This document shows positions 6,090-6,611 of a stretch of 6,611 nt of DNA, piece after piece. Source of the DNA: Streptosporangiaceae bacterium. Its GTDB lineage: Bacteria > Actinomycetota > Actinomycetes > Streptosporangiales > Streptosporangiaceae. Below the pieces are notes generated by a model. The model saw only the letters and a list, made by a program, of their open reading frames with translations. It was not told where the DNA came from and made no database searches. The stretch lies in assembly GCA_030041195.1 (NCBI GenBank), contig JASHOI010000458.1, positions 1 through 6,611 on the forward strand, in the 5' to 3' direction. Each line of letters opens with the position of its first letter. Positions within the stretch are counted from its first letter, which is position 1. A program made the position numbers and the translations under genes.

Positions 6090-6129
6090 CTTAATAAGGG
6101 CGCAGCGCGGAAATTTCGCTCTTAATAAG
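6090..6129. repeat. Two identical CTTAATAAG sites 31 bp apart
   Basis: CTTAATAAG occurs at 6090-6098 and 6121-6129. Each is a 9-bp palindrome with a single central base (CTTA-A-TAAG), and the repeats start 31 bp apart, close to three helical turns. An 8-bp palindrome GAAATTTC (6110-6117) lies between them. The sites fall 106-145 bp upstream of the next gene's start, so paired binding of one regulator on the same DNA face is plausible. The regulator encoded just upstream is a natural candidate, but that is inference. Confidence 0.45.
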
Positions 6130-6149
6130 CCGCGCTTGAGCGCCGGTTA
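6126..6149 (+). terminator. Imperfect palindrome after the regulator gene, possible terminator
   Basis: A 24-bp palindrome with two internal mismatched pairs is centred on 6137/6138. Its core GCGC-TTGA-GCGC (6132-6143) can fold as a 4-bp stem with a 4-nt loop, extended by the outer pairs. It begins 50 nt after the regulator stop and overlaps the second CTTAATAAG site. There is no U tract, so an operator role is equally possible. Confidence 0.3.
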
Positions 6150-6220
6150 AAGGGCCTCTTCAGCAGCTGGTCACACGATGAGGGCAGGCCATTCATGGGC
6201 CGCGCTTTCACACCATGCGC

Positions 6221-6227
6221 GAAGGAG
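6221..6227 (+). promoter_or_regulatory. Strong ribosome binding site for the last gene
   Basis: GAAGGAG ends 7 nt before the ATG at 6235. It is the best Shine-Dalgarno match before any gene in the window and fixes that start. Confidence 0.85.
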
Positions 6228-6234
6228 ACCGAGC

Positions 6235-6611
6235 ATGACGACGCAAACCAGCACCAGCACGCCGCCCACCGCCGACACCGCCGGCCACGCCCAGCCAGAG
6301 TGCCGCCCGCAGCCCAGGCCACCGGAGTGCGGGCCCCGACGCTTGTGCTGGCCCGATGAAGACGACTGGCACCGCGCTCACACCAGGATCGAGCTGCCGT
6401 CGGAGCGGTACCTCAAGGCGTTCTGGCACACGGAGATTCTCGACATCGACTCGCCCAACCCGCACGACCGCATCATCGAGCGGCGCGACCCGTTCCTTGT
6501 CCGCTTCCGGGTCGAGCTCGAGGGACGGCTGTGGCGGTGCATCGGCGGTCACTGGTGCTTCAACGTCGGCTTCACGGCCATCGGCGCCGGAGAGGATTTC
6601 AACCTGTCCCA
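6235..6611 (+). CDS. Hypothetical protein, 3'-truncated by the window edge
   Basis: The frame from ATG 6235 stays open to the window end, giving 125 residues. The start is fixed by GAAGGAG seven bases upstream. I do not recognise the family. Residues 1-37 are rich in Thr, Pro and Ala and look disordered. From about residue 38 the sequence becomes folded in character, with many aromatics: CWPDEDDW (38-45), RYLKAFWHTEILDIDSP (58-74) and alternating patterns such as FLVRFRVELEGRLWRC (87-102) and GHWCFNVGF (105-113), which suggest beta strands. Five cysteines are visible (23, 32, 38, 102, 108). There is no signal peptide or membrane segment. It lies 158 bp after the regulator gene in the same direction, behind paired palindromes, so it may be a regulated target. 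Coding is well supported; function is unknown. Confidence 0.75.
   Translation, partial: MTTQTSTSTPPTADTAGHAQPECRPQPRPPECGPRRLCWPDEDDWHRAHTRIELPSERYLKAFWHTEILDIDSPNPHDRIIERRDPFLVRFRVELEGRLWRCIGGHWCFNVGFTAIGAGEDFNLS

Noticed and set aside
1..6611. tRNA genes, CRISPR arrays, insertion sequences or attachment sites
   Set aside because: No cloverleaf with a CCA-type end, no regularly spaced repeats, no transposase or integrase motifs and no terminal inverted repeats were found on reading both strands.

Overview
The window is high-GC DNA with GC-biased third codon positions, a GTG start, a BTAD-type (SARP) regulator and a single TTA leucine codon placed in that regulator. Together these point to a Streptomyces-like or related filamentous actinomycete. 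All five genes are on the + strand, and the setting looks like an accessory or specialised-metabolism locus. An alanyl-tRNA synthetase (AlaRS) sits here without the ruvX/mltG/aro neighbours of the usual actinobacterial alaS locus.

Layout. Positions 1-475 hold the C-terminal half of a PhzF-family isomerase. Positions 477-682 are a leader packed with inverted repeats: a GC-rich hairpin followed by TTTC (502-524), a 20-bp-armed hairpin with G-U wobbles (535-582), a small hairpin (606-620) and an 8-bp-stem hairpin (647-665) just before the next start. Positions 683-3316 encode a full-length AlaRS (877 aa) with an intact editing site. Its N-terminal half is divergent and lacks the acidic residue that reads the G3:U70 pair of tRNA-Ala in E. 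coli. Its stop codon overlaps the GTG start of a NylB/class C beta-lactamase-type serine hydrolase (3309-4517) by 8 nt, so the two are probably translated together.

Positions 4518-4774 contain an AT-rich island (about 43% GC over 4561-4680 by hand count) with a candidate promoter and a perfect 8-bp-arm inverted repeat. Positions 4775-6076 encode a regulator of unusual build: about 185 residues of unknown helical and linker sequence precede the winged helix and BTAD domain. Positions 6077-6234 carry two identical CTTAATAAG sites 31 bp apart and an imperfect palindrome. A strong ribosome binding site then leads into an unrecognised gene (6235 to the window end).

How the genes may work together (inference): the regulator, possibly limited by the TTA-reading tRNA (bldA), would control the locus. 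The AlaRS paralogue and the hydrolase form a coupled pair that could make and cut an alanyl ester or amide, supply Ala-tRNA to a pathway, or provide self-resistance. The sequence does not decide between these.
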